From NCBI RefSeq assembly GCF_037042905.1, contig NC_087262.1, positions 22,053,501 to 22,117,500 on the forward strand: a stretch of 64,000 nucleotides of DNA, written 5' to 3'. Source of the stretch: Lytechinus pictus. Taxonomy: Eukaryota > Echinodermata > Echinoidea > Temnopleuroida > Toxopneustidae. Positions 1 through 12,700 of this stretch are shown piece by piece (position 1 is the first letter of the stretch; every line of letters starts with the position of its first letter). Both the position numbers and the translations under genes were made by a program. Under the pieces are notes generated by a model, which was not told the origin of the DNA, did not search any database, and saw only the letters and a program-made list of their open reading frames with translations.

Positions 1-1075
1 GATTTTTTTTTTCGCTTTTGTTTTGTTTTTGTTTTTAGTTCAAAATGGCAATAAAATGTAAAGGTAATAAAGTCTATGATTAGAAATATCTGCGTGGAAT
101 AGCTGTATTATGAATATTCATTAGATTAGTTAGTCTTTATTACCAAACTTTACCAAGTTTTATCTGTTTAATATATTTCTGTACTTTTCATACAAATCAT
201 TCATGAACACTATACTGTTATCATATGTAACAAATATAATTGTTTATGTCCTCTGAATTGGGAAATATATATAAATTCATTTATAGCATATCTTTTATTA
301 AAATTTCACTATTTTGTGCGAATACTCTCCAAAGTCTGAATGAGGAAAATGAATATGCATGAGCTTAGTCTTAAATGCTAGACACTCATGAATAGATATA
401 AATCCTTGCAGTTAACTACATGTTTTCAATTCAAGTTGGAAATTGATGATATTACTTCGTGTTTTGATACCACTTCCTGCAGAGGTACATTGATTTACAA
501 TATAGGCCTTTACTTTATGAAGCCAAGTTCTATTTTATTAATATCTCAATATGATGCAATTATAACGCATACATGTAAGTAATTTTGTTTTCTTTCTTTC
601 TTTTCTTCGTAACTGAAGATTAAGAATTTAACTTTGTTGAATTACTATTACCATATATTTATAACAACTTGAAACTTAATTGTTATATCTTGGCAGTCTA
701 TCACTTTTATATTCTTCTCTTTCTTTCCTCTCTTCCTTATTCTTACATTTTTATTTTGTTTTCTTGGATGCAAAACCAGTTTAAAGTTGCTTCAACCAAT
801 CAAGCTTTTAGCTTATGTTGCAACACCTTTGTATGTTCATCATTTACTTGTGTTTATATATATTTATATATTATCTGTGTATTCTTTTACATTGTACATT
901 GTGAACATGCATGAATAAATAAATAAATAAATAAATAACGTTCAGCAATGTGGTATATCGTGATATTGTATGGAGAAAAAAAATCACATAAATTTATTGG
1001 CCTAGCTAATGAGCTTAACTAACACATTTAAGGAGGGAAGGGGGAAATATTATCATTAACATACATCATACATCT
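1..1075. repeat. Tandem segmental duplication, copy 1
   Basis: From the poly-T at the window start this block matches 2542-3215 in the same orientation almost base for base over long stretches, for example the shared text around TCTATGATTAGAAATATCTG. It carries about 385 extra bases at 555-938 that copy 2 lacks. The left end of this copy may lie outside the window. Confidence 0.85.
555..938 (+). mobile_element. Probable retroposon insertion with (AAAT)n tail
   Basis: This segment is present in copy 1 but absent from copy 2 of the duplication, where the flanks ('AATATGA' and 'CAGCGATGTGG') are nearly contiguous. It ends in a run of AAAT repeats at about 912-938, as expected for the 3' tail of a SINE- or LINE-type insertion on the plus strand. 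No polymerase III promoter or coding sequence was recognised, so the family is unknown. A deletion from copy 2 is the alternative. Confidence 0.5.
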
Positions 1076-1936
1076 TGCTCATAAAGGGGGGGGTGATCAA
1101 ATGCGCTTTTTGTGCAATTGAAGATGGTAGAGATGATATGGATGATACCAGTTCGTTTTTTTCTTCATGCAGGGCCCTCCTTGGATTTCATGGGCGATGG
1201 GCGGGTATAGCCACAGAAAACAGTGGTTTTTAATAAGTGAGAAAATCTCATCTTCCTTTTTGAGGGTGCGGGTAGGAAAACTCTAGAAAAGGGAATGGGT
1301 AGGTCAGTAGGCCTACCCTTCATTAGTTCAATCGGAGGCTTCAGCGGTTCATCCCGGCATCCATAGGTCTAATAAATTAATGCCATCTTTCTGCTACATT
1401 CGCCGTCTCGATAATTTCTTGACACAGTTGGAGCGGGGAATCTGGAGAAATAGTTTCAAAGCTCGTTGCTCCTCCGTACCTTTGATGACCTCGGGTGACC
1501 TCGCGATACTGCCCAATTGGGAATTGATTTATAAGAGCTTTGACAACTCCAGGGCCCTAGTTATGTCTGCTTATTTTATCGAGATATGATCCAATGATTG
1601 AACGCGATCAAGTTTTGCCTGAACCGGGGCCTGCCTGCCTCGATATTGAAGAGTATTCCATAAAATTTCATTATAAAAAGTTATGCTTTGCGGCCGGGCT
1701 CCAATCTCACTCAATGGTTGAACTCCCTGATCTAACCAAAAGTGATGCATACCAGTGCATCTCTGTACCCATGTCGAACAATCGTGATCATATTATAATT
1801 TTCAAATCAGGTATATATTTCTGCAGTTGCGCAGGCTTTTAAAAGAGGAGAATCAACATGGCTCTGGGTACGTTACCCCCTATGTTCTATTGTATATTAC
1901 TTTGCATTTCATTAAAAAAGTCTAACCACTCAGAAT

Positions 1937-2051
1937 GCGTTTCCCTCCTCCTCTTCCTCGCAAAGGAAGTAGAGGAACGGTCATCAATGACAACGAGCGA
2001 GATATCAAGATGATATCACTCGAAGTCCGCTTCGCGCTCAGAGGGAAACGC
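1937..2051. other. Multi-hairpin palindromic segment, possible structured RNA
   Basis: The ends GCGTTTCCCTC (1937-1947) and GAGGGAAACGC (2041-2051) are perfectly complementary. Between them sit a hairpin CCTCTTCCT/AGGAAGTAGAGG closed by a short loop, and a second hairpin built on two GATATC blocks flanked by CGAG/ACTCG. The whole could fold as a closed multi-branch junction of about 115 nt. It does not match any RNA family I can recall (not a spliceosomal, Y, 7SK or MRP RNA). It could equally be a small foldback transposon. Confidence 0.4.
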
Positions 2052-2541
2052 TACGACTCCTCATCGTGGTTAGGTGTGGGGACACTAGTGTGTCGTAAGA
2101 GAACGATACATACTATAGAAATGATCCCTAAAAGTATGATCTTAACCTATTCAAGAAACTTATGTAATTTATATACTAGAAATAACCATCATAAAATACA
2201 GTTACTGAATGTATAAGCACACTAGAATTATTACAGATTTCATTAGATATACAATGTATATACTTTGTCTCTATATTAATACATGCTAACAGTAATATTA
2301 CCTTAAAAATAATTATCATTAGGTTTTTGTCAAGATCTGTGATTCTCGATTAAAATGAATTTCAAGTAATTTTTTGCTAACTTGCTTGGTAGGCAGTGAA
2401 GAACAGCTCTTTGATGAATATTTATTAGTACTTTATTAGTCTTGGTACCAGACATTTTAATTTGTAAGTTACGTAGCTCAACCAATTAAAACCATTCCTC
2501 GAGTTAATTGCCCGTTTGTAATTTTGTTAAACTTCAATTAT

Positions 2542-3215
2542 GAATTTTTTTTTTTTGCTTTAGTTTTGTTTTTAGTTAAAAATTGCAGTAAAATGTAAAG
2601 GTAATAAAGTCTATGATTAGAAATATCTGCGTGGAATAGCTGTATTATGAATATTCATTAGATTAGCTAGTCTTTATTACCAAACTTTACCAAGTTTTAT
2701 CTGTTAAATATATTTCTGTACTTTTCATACAAATCATTCATGAACACTATACTGTTATCATATGTAACGAAATATAATTGTTTATGTCCTCTGAATTGGG
2801 AAATATATATAAATTCATTTATAGCATATCTTTTATTAAAATTTCACTATTTTTGTGCGAATACTCTCCAACTAGAATGAGGAAAATGAATATGCATGAG
2901 CTTTATAGTCTTAAATGCTAGACACTCATGAAGAGATATAAATCCTTGCAGTTACCTACATGTTTTCAATTCAAGTTGGAAATTGATAATATTATTCGTC
3001 TTTTGATACCACATCCTGCAGAGGTACATTGATTTACAATATAGGCCTACTTTATGAAGCCAAGTTCTATCTTATTAATATCTGAATATGACGTACAGCG
3101 ATGTGGTATATCGTGATATTGTATGGAGAACAAAAAATCACATAAATGTATTGGCCTAATGAGCTTAACACATCGAGGGGGGTGGGGGATATATTATCAT
3201 TAGCATAGGCCTACA
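2542..3215. repeat. Tandem segmental duplication, copy 2
   Basis: Direct repeat of 1-1075 with small indels and substitutions, lacking the 555-938 insertion. Similarity fades after about 3215, where the two copies diverge near 'CATCATA'. Confidence 0.85.
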
Positions 3216-3780
3216 TCATAAAGAATTGTAGATCTATTTTGTACCAGGCCCTAGTCAGTGTATGATTAGTGAGAGCTATAGATACACCTTGGAGACGAGC
3301 AATATGAGCATATGAGTTTGCATTTTGTTTTGAAATTCTGGGCTGGCAGGAGTCCTCAAAAATGGATTTATAATTCATCTCTATTCACGGTATCTCTGTA
3401 GCTATCTTCATATCAATCCTAACAGAGGTATTTGCCAATAAAGCTATTTTTGAAGATTATTTTTGCTCCGTTACCATAGTATGCCATAATGTTCACTTCC
3501 TGTTTCGTTATTGTTCCCCTGGGTGTTCCGCTGGACTATATCTTGCTTTACGATACTTCAAAAAACTGTTTTACATGATGTAAAAAAAAGATGATTTAAA
3601 AGCAATCCTCCAAAGAAATGGATTTCAGTCTGAAACAATTATAATTTATCTCTCATCAAATTATTGAGAAAGGGGTCTGCGGGATAGTCTAGATTTTTTC
3701 GCTGCTTCCAGCTAGCTAGCTCAGATCACACAAAATGTAATGATAAATCGAAAATACATTATGCAGCTAATTCTGCAAAT

Positions 3781-3798
3781 ATGGCGTCTGAGACAGAG
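3781..3798 (+). CDS. Charged nuclear protein gene, exon 1 (coding part)
   Basis: Six codons, MASETE, followed by the donor GTAATT. The phase-0 junction joins to exon 2 to give MASETEDLELESL. The exon is chosen because it supplies the only nearby ATG with a donor in the phase that exon 2 needs, and because the ATGGCG context is typical. The 5' untranslated part upstream cannot be delimited. Confidence 0.7.
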
Positions 3799-6700
3799 GT
3801 AATTTTGTTATTGAAATCTACTTTCATGCACTTGTATTCAGTGTTATTTGAATTAAAATGTGTGTGCGTGGTTCATTAAGTTGTAGCTGTAAGCCTGTAA
3901 AATGTTTGAGAGGGTGTTTAAGATTGTTGTGTTTGCCTAGGCTCATTTTATTGGCTTATACCTGTACGGATGTTGTCCTAACTTGCGCGATCGAGCGCAA
4001 GCGGCCGACGTGCAAACACCCGTGCAAACGGGTTGTTGCTACATGACTGCGACTACACGGCCAAGCAGTGCCAGTGGCTGTGCGCCGCTGCATTGCTTGC
4101 GTGGTGCGTGGTCATGCACCGTGGGTTGGGCGGTGGCACTCACACGTATTGCGAGGTTAGTTAGTGTAACTAACCTCGCACCATGAACCGCGTTTGGCAG
4201 TGGATTTCTAACTATGGAGTGGGTCGCGCGCTAGACCAAAATCTTCGGTCTCTGTTATTGTTAATGTTGCCTTGTTGGTTGTTCTGCTGAACTACTTTGG
4301 CTCCACTCACCGAAATTTAAAAAAAATCAAAAAATGTTGAAAAACTCCTCGAAACAGACGGCTGCCAGCTGTCTAGTCGCGCGCGTGTGCTGCGATCCCA
4401 CTTCTTAATTCTGGTGTCCACAACTGAGTCGAATCGATTTTAAAATCGTTGTTCGATCGATGTCATCGAGCGCCGGTGCAGATTTTGCAAAATCAGTGCA
4501 TCGAAAAAAATATATAAAAAATTGTCGGCCGGCCGATTCGTTTGCCAATCAATCATCCAAATAAACAGTAATGTCCAACTTGACTACTACTTACTTGATT
4601 TATATTGCCCCCCACCCAAGGGTTCATTACATGCCGCCGCGCACAGAAAATTCAAGCCATAAAAGTCGTGTGTTGTGGACCCAAGAAGTGAGATCCCAGC
4701 ACGCGCGACCCACTAGTTAGAAATCCACTGCCAAACGCGGTTCGTGGTGCGAGGTTAGTATACTGACTAACCTCGCAATACGTGTGAGTGATTGCCCCCA
4801 AAATGAAACCGATTGTGTAATTATGATGCCTATTAAAATAACCCTTGCTTTCATGAACAATATCAATATCATGACCATAGAACATTATTTAATCGTAATA
4901 TTTAACAATAATTTGCATATGATAATCATTAATATGAATTTAGAGCTTGATGTAAAACGTTTGTATTTCGTTTCAATTTTCAATGACGGATATCACGTGA
5001 CGATCGACTTGAGTGAGTGCACTTGTCTAAAAAAAAATTATCACGTCAGGATTGATTCTCGAACATTGTCAACATGCAGAATATTTTTCAAGATCGTAAT
5101 ATCTCCACATAATAACATTTTACATGACAAAACAGAGTAAATTGCGTGATATTTTTTCCCATCAATTTGAAGCTAATTTGTGCCCAACTTCGGGCTCTGA
5201 TTTTCATGAATGGAAAATATGTCCTACGTCAACGAACGGCATGCGCATTGTGCTTATTTTTCTCGGAGCTAGCTAGCTCCGGAGACGTCCAGGCCAGAGA
5301 TGGAATAAAAATAAAAAATAATGCCAGTATAATACTATAAATACTTCCATATGAACATGACATGCTTTGCTGACATTGTCAATATCTTTAATATGGCCAT
5401 AAAATCTTATTAAATCGTAATTATTTAACATCCAATAATAATTTATATGAATTTAGTGCTCGATCCGAGACATATTTTTTTCGATCGCATGCTCTTGTCT
5501 TGTGTCTAAAATTTAAAAAATATGGATTATCATATCAGGATTAATTCTCGAACATCGTCATTACTCATATTCTACAATCTTTCCTCACAATCGTTATATC
5601 AGCATTGAATACCAATTCAAATGACCATCCAGAGAAAATTACGTATTTATTCCCGTCAATTTGGAGCTCATTTTGGATCTAACTACACAATCTCAGGCAA
5701 GGTACAGTGCTCCCGTTGGTTGCACTTTTTTGCTGGCGCTGGCCGGGCCTGCGGGCGGGGCTGGTGTGTGCGAGTCTGGACCGCGAATGCTAGTTGACCG
5801 AAAATCGTTTGGATCGACTCTGCGTGATTCATGTCTTTGATATTGTTCATTTTAAACTTATATATTGTCATCTGCAAATATCATTGTTAATGATATTTTG
5901 GGAAGAATTCTGCATTGGTCCCCGGCTTTTTTGTGTTTTGTGATCATGGAAAATACAAACGAACTTTGCTCTGTCATCTGCTTGTGCAATGCTCACCCAG
6001 CCAGCGCATACCGCAGATCAGTGCATGCAATGCGTGCATAGCGCATCGACGCGACGGCCGGAGCAAAAAAAATATTGACTCGATTTTCCCCGCCACGCCT
6101 TCAAAATTTGATTCATCGATGTTCGATCGAATTAAAGCTGTCAATATGACTCGGGCTTATACATGACCATTCCAAATGTTTTGACAAAATGATTTTATCG
6201 AAATCTGACTCCTAATTTTGTGAAATGCTAGACAGTGAGGAAAAAATTACTTATCTTATACTTTTTTATGTCACTGATTTTTCCTTGTGTTATCCCAAAT
6301 TACAGGATCTGGAACTAGAATCTCTAAGGTCTGCTGTACTTGCATCGTTAAAACCAGTAAGTACCTTTAATGCAATTAAATCAATTGGTACATTGAGGCC
6401 ATTTTGGTTTTTTTATCATCATTAATTGGAAAATATGGGATGACCACATTGATGCATTTCTTTATAATGATGGTTTAATATTAACTACATTTTCATGCTG
6501 CTGCCCTAACCATACCATACACTTGTTGCTGTCAAAGTTCCCATCTTTTCTATCCTTATTTTTTACAGAGATTTGTCTTTGAATTTTTGTAAATTCAAAC
6601 AAATAAAATACAATTGTTAATAATGTGTTTTGATGATGTTGCTCTTTGCACTGACAATTATCTAGGCTTTATTTTGATGGATCTTTTTTTGTGGGGGGTG

Positions 6701-9700
6701 GGTTTACAGATTATGGTGCTGGTGGAAAATGTTTAGTGTACAGTCGCTTCATCTTTTTTGCATGGTATGACCAACACAAAACAAATTTCTTTTAAACCAC
6801 TTACAATTCTAACTGAATATCTCTATTCCACAGAATATTTATAATAACCAACATGAAGCAACTTTCTTGTATTTATGTTGATATAATGTACAACATTTTC
6901 AAAACCACATACTATGCTAACTGGTTATCTCTATTCCACAGAAAACACAACCAAATGAAGTAACTAAGCCTGTTACTGATGCCGAGGATTCAACAAAAGC
7001 GAAGGAGGATGAAGATGAAGAAGAGAGTCTTCGACTTCTCAGATTAGCTGCTCTCAAAAGCAAAAAGGAAGATTCAGTAAGCCACGTAAGTAATATCATT
7101 ATTGTCTTTGTAAAAAAAAAAAACATTTATAAAGTAAAGACCAAAAAAAACTTTGTTGTTTATCCCTTGATCAAACCATAACATCAAAATAAAGATTATT
7201 TGTAAAAGTTTAAGGGCTTATGATTTAATAACAGCATAAAGCTCAGTGTTTGATCACATAGTTGATGCTACAGAATGCTACAAGTACCATACCCATTTGT
7301 ACTGTTGGTTAAATTCTTTCAGTCATTATTAGTTCTGTTTATTTGCAGTTGTATCCAGTAAATGGATAACTGTAACACAGAGTGCCAAAATCTGACCTCA
7401 ACTTATTTCGATGAAAACTTTTAAAACTATACTGTAATTCATATAATTTTGTTTTAAGGCAAAAAATGTTACTGCCCTGGAAAGGTGTTTTAAGCTGTTG
7501 ACTACTGAATTGTATGATTCCCATAGGCTCTCTGCAGAGAACACTTGGTTCCAGTAGGTAATGGGTTAAGGGTGAAAATCAACATCTGCTTATTACAACT
7601 TCACTAATTGTGGTTGGACACACACACTTTGATTTAGTTGCTAAATTGTTTATAAGGTTTAGCTTTAGATTTGCACCACAACTTCTGTGATGCATCTAGT
7701 TGGCAAAAAGTGCATGTGCATGAAACTGCCCTCTTTCTTTTATCCCCTCAGCTCTAATTTCTCACTATTGTTCTTGGCCAACTACTATCCTCTCAAATCT
7801 AAGAAGCATTCCCCAGAGATACTTAGTCTTGATGGTTGTGTTTGATTATAAGACAGGTGCTCAATGCTGCATGTGACTTCAGGTGCAGTTACATGGATGA
7901 AAGTTCTTACACGTATATAATCCCTGGCTCCACTCTGTGCCTCTGACTTTAGGGCTCTGCCTCTTTAAAAAAAATTAAACTGAATTCAAACATGTCACGA
8001 TCTTAGAGGAGAATTAATAATTCTTGCAAGATTGTGCGTGACAGAAGTTGTTCTGCAAATGGAAAGCTTGGTTGTTCCTGATCTGAACTGATGTCCCCCT
8101 TGATTCTTTTTTGTAGGTTTCAACACCAGTCCCAGGATCTCCTGCTCACCCACAGAATCCTCCGGCCCAGGAAAACCTACTACAGCCACAACCTGCCCCT
8201 TTCCACCAGGCAGGGCCAGGAGGTCGAAGCAACCTTATTACCATTCCTCTCCAGGATACCACTGCTCCCCTGCAGACCGCTCCTGGCTCTAACAGTAACC
8301 AAGCTCCCAAGACAAGTGCCAACGACAGTGGCATCAAGGAAGAGCGTAGCACCAAGTTCAGCCGCTTTGAAAGTTCTGATTCCGAGTCAGACGTGGACGA
8401 AGACATTTTTGTCCAGACCGCCAGCGACTCGGATAAGAGTGCCATCAGTGCTTCAGAGAGCGATAAGGATTCCGATTCCGATTCTGATTCTTGGAGGACG
8501 CGATCGTTTAGTGAAGCCGAAACCTCTTCCTCAGAAGCAGAAGCTGATAAGGACAGAAAGTCTCCTGAAAAAGAAAGTGTGACAAACAAAAACCATGATT
8601 CAAGTGATATTGCTGAAAAGGATGTAACAGCACAGAAAGAAACAATTAAAAGTGATCGCCCAGAAAAGAAGTCTGAGCGTGAAACAAGAAAAGACAATGT
8701 CAGGGATAGTAGAGACAATGATAGAAGTCATCGAGACAGAAGAGAGACTAGGCATTTAGATTTACGGTCTCAACTTCGGAGTAAGGAAAGAAGTAGGGAA
8801 AGAGAGAGAAATCATCAGAAAGACACAAGAGACAAGAGGGATGATTACAGAAGTAGAGATAGTGAAAGGGAAAAGAGGATAGAGGAGAGACGCAGACATT
8901 ATGAATCAAGGAGGGGAGATAGAAGGCCGTCTCCCGGAAAATCACAGAGACACACGTCTGATCGCCCGAGAAGAGAAGACAGATTACATAAAGATATTGA
9001 CAGGAATGCTCTCGAGGCAAGGAGACAAAAGTTTGCTTCAGGGAGTAGTGTGAACTTGAAAGATAAGAAAGTTGTTCTCAAATCATCAGAAAATGGTGCA
9101 AACATTCCAGTGAACAAGAGTAGTATAAATGATAATGACGTTCATGTACCTGAAAAGAAATCACAAGATGATGCCAAAGCAGAAAAGCTTCCCACAGAGG
9201 GAATTGAAAGCGATATTTCTTTGTCTAGTGTGGAATCTGAAGCCGAATCGGAATCCGAATCTAGTAGCGATGAGGAAGATAAAAAAGAGAGCGAGTCAGA
9301 GTCGGAATCTGGATCCGACGAAGAGGACACACGTTTTAAAAGAACCTTAAGCGATACTAAAACGTCCTCACAAGCACCAACACAATCTCGCCTTATCATT
9401 TCAATGACCTTCCCCAAAGAAGGTCCACCACCACTGCTTCCACGTAGGAGAGCCAATGACATTGACCGCAGTAGAGATCGCAGGGGACTAGATGACTTAC
9501 AGAGGTCCCGTAGACCTCAAGGTTTTAGGGACGATAGGAAAGAGCGTGATCGGAGAGATCGCTATCCCAGAGATCAGCAGGAGCACGGTTCAAGTAGAGA
9601 GTCTCGAGACCGTGTACGAGTAGGCACTCGTGAGGAGAGGCGGCATCCTCGAGACACAAAGGAAAGGCCTGATGAAAAGGATTTTGATAACCTTCGGAAG

Positions 9701-12700
9701 CCTAGGACCAATGACATAAATGAAAGAGAACGTGATATTAAAAAGATCCCCAGAGATAATGACATAAATGAAAGAGCACCTCCTCTCAGAACTCCAAGAG
9801 ATGCAAATAATGATGAGAAAAGGAGCAGACTGGGTGTAAGAGACAATGGTAAAAATTTAAACAAAAGAATCCCTCACGCAGAACGCGAAACACGCAGAAA
9901 CCCTCGAGATACAAATTTAGGGGATAAAGCGGATAGACATATTTTGCAGGACAATAGGACTTTAAGCAGAAAGATTGCTTCAGCCAAAGACTTTGTTTCA
10001 GAGAGTTCTGAATCAGAAAGTGAAACTGTGAACCAGGCTCTGCGAAGTATCGTGAAAACCGACAAGGCTGAAGAAGATTCAAAGAGTAGTTCAAAGGACA
10101 GTAAAAGATCAAAAGACATTGAAAAGGATGAACTAAAAGAGAGGAGAGATCCCAAGAGGGATGGGGGAACAAGAGAAAGGGAAAGAAAATCAAAGCATAA
10201 GCGAGATGTCAAAGAAAGGATAGGCAGAAGAAAACGAGATGTAATTAAACAGATATCAGACGGAGAAGCTGCCAAATTGGACTCTTTTAAAGTTACAATT
10301 TCTGAAGGTAAGATGAAAACAGCCCTTTTATCCTAGTAATGAATATAAAATTAATTTTTCACTTTACCTTACATTTTCTTACTGTTAATTCTTTGTCCAA
10401 TTAGAAAAAAATAAAAATATAATTTTCGTGCATTTCTTTTTATAGCAAGCAGCAGTTCTTGGTTTACATATTTTGTCTGTTTCCATCATCTTGGATGGTG
10501 ACTTTATACACCAAAAAGGAAACTAATTAACTGTGACCCAAATTTTTTTATAGATTGCATCTTTCCCATGTGAGCTTATGATTTAACCCTATCTTAAAGG
10601 GATACTCTTGGCTGAAGATATTTATATCTCAATAAATAAATAGAGTCAAATTCACAGAGCAAAATGCTGAAAATTTGATCAAATTATGATAACAAATAAT
10701 GAAGTTTTAAAGATTTGTATTATTAGGGTAAAACAGTTCTAGGCATATCTTCATGAATATTCATTAGGTGGGCTGACGATGTCATATCCCCACTTGTTCT
10801 TGTGTATTTTATTATATGAAATAAGGTTTATTCAAAAAATTTCTACCAAGAACTACGTGTAAAACAATTGGATTGACAACTGATTAAGTGCATTAGTTAT
10901 TTCTTGCTGCAACTTATTTCATCATAATGGAGACACATCATTTACACATTTATAAAAAAATGAAACTATTATGATTTCATGTAACATGTAACATAAGAAA
11001 AAGGAAAGTGGGGGATGTAACATCATCAGCCCACCTAATGAATATTCATGAAGATTGACCCCCCCCTCAGAACTCGGCCGTTGATTCTGCGATCGCCGCA
11101 AAAATTTGCACGCGCGTAGAGATGGATGTACTTCAAGACTATAGTGAAATTTTCAAAAAAATTAATTGCATATATTTTATATTAATTATGCAAATAAGTG
11201 TTTGAAATTTTCCCTAATTTGTTTTTTGTGTATGTTTTTGCATTTTTAAACTCAATTCATAAAGCTAGTAGAATGCTTATGTGTGGTGAACATATAGATT
11301 TTTACATTTCTAACAAAAATCCACATGAAAAATGCTGAAAAATAATGAATTTCTTATGTATCTTCTTGTTTTTTAATTCTTAAGTATTTCTTTGTTTTTT
11401 CAAACCTTTGTTTTTTAATTGTTTTTTTTTAATGAACTTTGTCCGGGACCCTTCTGCGATCATAACATAAAATAAATACGTCTAAACTAACAAAAGTAAA
11501 AATAATCATACATTTATGATTTTTGGTTGATAACACAATTTGCATTGACTTTGTACACGAAATCATGTTCTCGAGCAATTTTGGGACCGACATGCGCTTA
11601 CAAAATATTGCATAATTTCGGAACCGCGTACCTGGGCATTGCAAATTTGGTCTCAAAAGAGGCGAAAGACTTAAAAGTAAAATGTCAGTGAGCGGCGCGG
11701 TCAAACAATTTTGCGTGGCAGCGTAGCAGCGACATTTTTTAAGGGGGGGTCAAATTGACCCCCCCCCCCCCCAGTTTAATATGGGTTAATCTTTTATTTT
11801 ATATGACAATGATTTCAAACTTTAAACTTTTATTTTATATAGAAAATACTGGTTTTTCTTGGACGAAAAGGGGATTACTTTACCTTGCCTCATGTAGATT
11901 GGCCAGACAGTAGTATTATTCCACTCAAGCTTTTCTTCTGTTTAAAGGATTCCCAAATTTGTACTTCTCTTGAGGTCCCTTGTTTGCTCCTTACAATTAT
12001 AGTCTCTTTTTATACCCCCATCAAACAAAGTTTGAAGGGGTATAGAAATCAGCGTATGTTTAGGCAGGTGGGTGGGCAGTCAGTCCCTTGCAAATGATAT
12101 GCATAAATGTAGTTCCTCAGGTGCCCATTGCTCACAAGACTTGACACTCACATTGGTCTTGGTGTGAAGATTTAAATGATACACTGAATGTGTTCTTTGG
12201 TTCTGATTTGACATGGTAGTGGCATATTATGGCAATAAACCAGGAAAATCTTATGGAGCAAACAACAGTATTTGCGACACATATTATTTAATGTTTCTGG
12301 CACTGTGTTGCCATGGTAGCAGCATATAATGGCAATGAACCAAAGACTAATTTTGCAGGTTCTTGCTTTCTTGCCCAATGTTCATGAGAATTAGCACACA
12401 CATTGATCGTAAAGCCGAATGCTGCATGACATCTAACTCTCCTATTTTCTTGCCCATTTCACTCGTGTAGATACTGCTGCCCAGAAGAAGAGATCAGTTC
12501 TTGACAGGCTAGGTAGTGCACCCCCTGCGGACAAAGTCAGGAACTCGGTGAAGTCACGCCTTGGTCCTGTGAAGACGGAAGCTGCCGATTCTACTACTGA
12601 CATTGCCCCTATTGACCCAGAAGAAGACCTCTTCCCTGAAGAATTGGGACCTCAAGGTGATGGTGTGAAAAGGAGGAAAGTAGAAATAAACGATAAGTAT

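Larger units (their letters stand above)
1..3780. other. Gene-free 5' flank with a tandem segmental duplication
   Basis: No open reading frame here resembles a known protein; the longest are under 100 codons. The stretch consists of two related blocks (1-1075 and 2542-3215) separated by about 1.5 kb of single-copy-looking DNA. The last 560 bases before 3781 should hold the promoter of the following plus-strand gene, but I see no clear TATA box. The start codon at 3781 lies in the context AAATATGGCGTC, which resembles a YY1 site overlapping the initiation codon, an arrangement known from animal housekeeping genes (inference). Confidence 0.6.

Noticed and set aside
1380-1842. Two moderately long open frames at 1380-1589 and 1594-1842
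   Set aside because: No recognisable family, no splice signals that link them, and the length is unremarkable for chance.
1859-1869. ATGGCTCTGG followed by GTACGT as a possible first exon
   Set aside because: Only a start codon and a donor-like hexamer; no downstream exon in phase could be found.
8091-8718. Long open frames in other phases and on the opposite strand of exon 4 (8091-8582 plus, 8146-8718 minus, and others to 10275)
   Set aside because: They are shadows of the biased codon content of the Arg/Ser/Glu-rich exon; the chosen frame joins in phase to its neighbours.
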